Assembly (NCBI GenBank): GCA_013812565.1
Contig: JACCTF010000366.1
Coordinates: 1-7,896 of the forward strand
Origin: Pyrinomonadaceae bacterium
GTDB taxonomy: Bacteria > Acidobacteriota > Blastocatellia > Pyrinomonadales > Pyrinomonadaceae
DNA length: 7,896 nt
Reading direction: 5' to 3'
The position numbers were made by a program, and so were the translations under genes. Of this stretch, positions 6,826-7,896 are shown piece by piece. The notes beneath the pieces were generated by a model, which was not told where the DNA came from, searched no databases, and saw nothing but the letters and a program-made list of their open reading frames with translations. Positions within the stretch are counted from its first letter, which is position 1, and each line of letters opens with the position of its first letter.

Positions 6826-7802
6826 ACACCCTGTGAGGACTGGACCTCTTGTCTTCAGCCGAAAGATTTTCCACGACACCTCCTCAAGCTGCCATTTGTA
6901 GATTTCTTCGGCGCTATTACTGTCGTCATTCATTCTTGGCATTACGCAAACTAATCTCGTGATCAAACCGGAATCGGTGGTTCGGCTCCACCGGAGAGAC
7001 GCAGATGTGTCCGCTAAACAGCCGCATCACATCAAGCATTTGCTGGTAAATTACCTCGGCCCACAAAACGGTTTGGCGGGAGAAAATAGTCCGTCGCTGG
7101 CGACTTCAAATCAGAGACGGCACGCTCCGAAAGTTGCAGCGAGGGTAAAGAGCGGGCATGAGTTCCCAGTTCAGCATGGGCGCTGGCTGGAACTACCAAG
7201 TTGACCAGGTTGCCACCGCATGAAGTTATAAATGTGAGGAAGTTTCCAGCAGTCGACACTTGCTCTACCTAATTTTAATGGGCGCTTAAAACTACCCGAC
7301 ATATGTATAGCTTGGTTGCTCGTTGAAGTGTTGTCAGCAAATGCAAACCATTTCGACACCCCACATCTTGAGCCAAGGCCATTAAGTTCTCGGTTGAAGT
7401 GCATGTGAAACAGCACGACCTTAAGAGCGGTCTGTATCGGCTATTTAGGTCGCCATTTACAGGCTCAAGCCTGCACTACTGTGAGAACTGCATAGCCCTG
7501 ATCTTGAGCGGAGAAGCGGGGCAACAAGGTATCGAAATGACTCCCAGATAAGACGAAGTTTAGTGAAACAACCCAGCCCTAATCTGCTTATAACGAATTC
7601 GCTGCGAACGGTATTCTTACTCATCCGTAATGTCAACTTAAATTGTTTTGAACTATGTTACGTAAATATAAACTCATAGCTATTGGGGCGTGCAGCTAGT
7701 TGACTTGAGCCAAAAAAACTTTTTAGCGCCCGAGGGGGCAAGCGATCAATGGTATTAAGTTACTAAAGCACACCACGCACCGTAGGCACATGATGGAAGA
7801 GT

Positions 7803-7896
7803 GATTAACCACACAGGCGCAAGAGAGTTTCCACCGGGGCACAGAATGAAAGCAGAAGGCAGTAAGCAGCAGGAAGCCAACGCACCGCCTTCTGCC
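7803..7896. repeat. Degenerate heptamer-type intergenic repeat, cut by the window edge
   Basis: Bases 7852-7878 read as imperfect 7-mers related to GCAGAAG. The reverse complement of the unit recurs at 7887-7895 (GCCTTCTGC), which also makes a 9-bp inverted repeat with 7852-7860 across a 26-base loop. The preceding stretch, GATTAACCAC then GGGGCACAGA, read on the minus strand resembles a worn CTCTGTG-type array ending in GTGGTTAATC. From memory, both unit types recur in intergenic DNA of several environmental phyla; family membership is an inference. Confidence 0.45.

Larger units (their letters stand above)
6709..7896. other. Intergenic region without a supported gene
   Basis: About 1.2 kb upstream of the synthase. 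All six frames are broken by stops. The longest frames (6959-7204 plus, 7032-7259 minus, 7171-7416 minus, 75-81 codons) overlap one another, lack clear Shine-Dalgarno sites, have unremarkable composition and resemble no family I know. Besides the listed leader repeats it holds a perfect 6-bp hairpin (CGGTGG/CCACCG, 6975-6993), a short palindrome (CAGGCT-CA-AGCCTG, 7460-7473), an A-tract/T-tract (7711-7724) and a degenerate repeat zone at the right end. I see no tRNA, rRNA or insertion-sequence ends. It may be a long regulatory region or decayed sequence. Confidence 0.7.

Noticed and set aside
6975..6993. Hairpin GGTGG-TTCGGCT-CCACC resembling a tRNA T-arm.
   Set aside because: The loop has G at the position of the near-invariant A58, and no matching acceptor strand, anticodon arm or D-arm lies at the right distance upstream.
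7643..7672. Plus-strand promoter-like TTGTTT, 18-base spacer, TATAAA.
   Set aside because: The -35 match is 3 of 6, the region is AT-rich, and no plus-strand gene is visible downstream within the window.
7711..7739. GCCC-GAGG-GGGC hairpin next to A/T tracts as an intrinsic terminator for a minus-strand gene entering from the right.
   Set aside because: The stem is only 4 bp and the T-run comes after an intervening A-tract. The minus-strand frame open from the right edge to 7723 is Cys-rich and looks like translated repeat sequence, not protein.
7847..7896. Possible plus-strand gene start: ATG at 7847 with an open frame (MKAEGSKQQEANAPPSA) to the edge.
   Set aside because: It is the translation of the heptamer repeat, has no good Shine-Dalgarno site, and only 17 codons are visible.

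Overview
This window is almost entirely one enormous gene read on the minus strand. An uninterrupted frame starts at the ATG at 6675 and runs off the left edge at base 1 (2,225 codons with no stop). It encodes most of a type I iterative polyketide/fatty-acid synthase of the PUFA-synthase/heterocyst-glycolipid-like group. Because its stop codon lies outside the window, it is easy to overlook; the small frames that overlap it on both strands are shadows.

Domain order, read from the translation: two tandem nitronate-monooxygenase/PfaD-like flavin TIM barrels (residues about 1-190 and 330-580); a ketosynthase (about 706-1161, Cys905/His1040/His1080); an acyltransferase (about 1278-1605, Ser1379/His1483); a roughly 315-residue low-complexity linker that contains one amphipathic helix; a single acyl carrier protein (about 1921-2005, Ser1958); and the N-terminal structural half of a ketoreductase (about 2058-2225). 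The catalytic half of the ketoreductase and anything after it lie off the left edge. Together these would load malonyl units, condense them, hold the chain on one ACP, and reduce it. The enoyl-reductase-like flavin domains are fused at the N-terminus instead of being supplied by a separate PfaD protein.

Bases 6676-7896 hold no gene I can support. Just upstream of the synthase there is a good Shine-Dalgarno sequence, an in-frame stop that fixes the start, a direct repeat (TCTTTGAC, 50 bp apart) and a 7-bp inverted repeat. The rest is stop-rich sequence of lower GC. The last ~95 bases are degenerate heptamer-type repeats, of a kind I associate with intergenic regions of several large-genome soil and aquatic bacteria.

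The organism cannot be named. Moderate GC, a fused NMO-NMO-KS-AT-ACP-KR synthase and heptamer repeats suggest a large-genome Gram-negative environmental bacterium (Planctomycetes/Verrucomicrobia, Acidobacteria, cyanobacteria or myxobacteria would all fit). This placement is inference.
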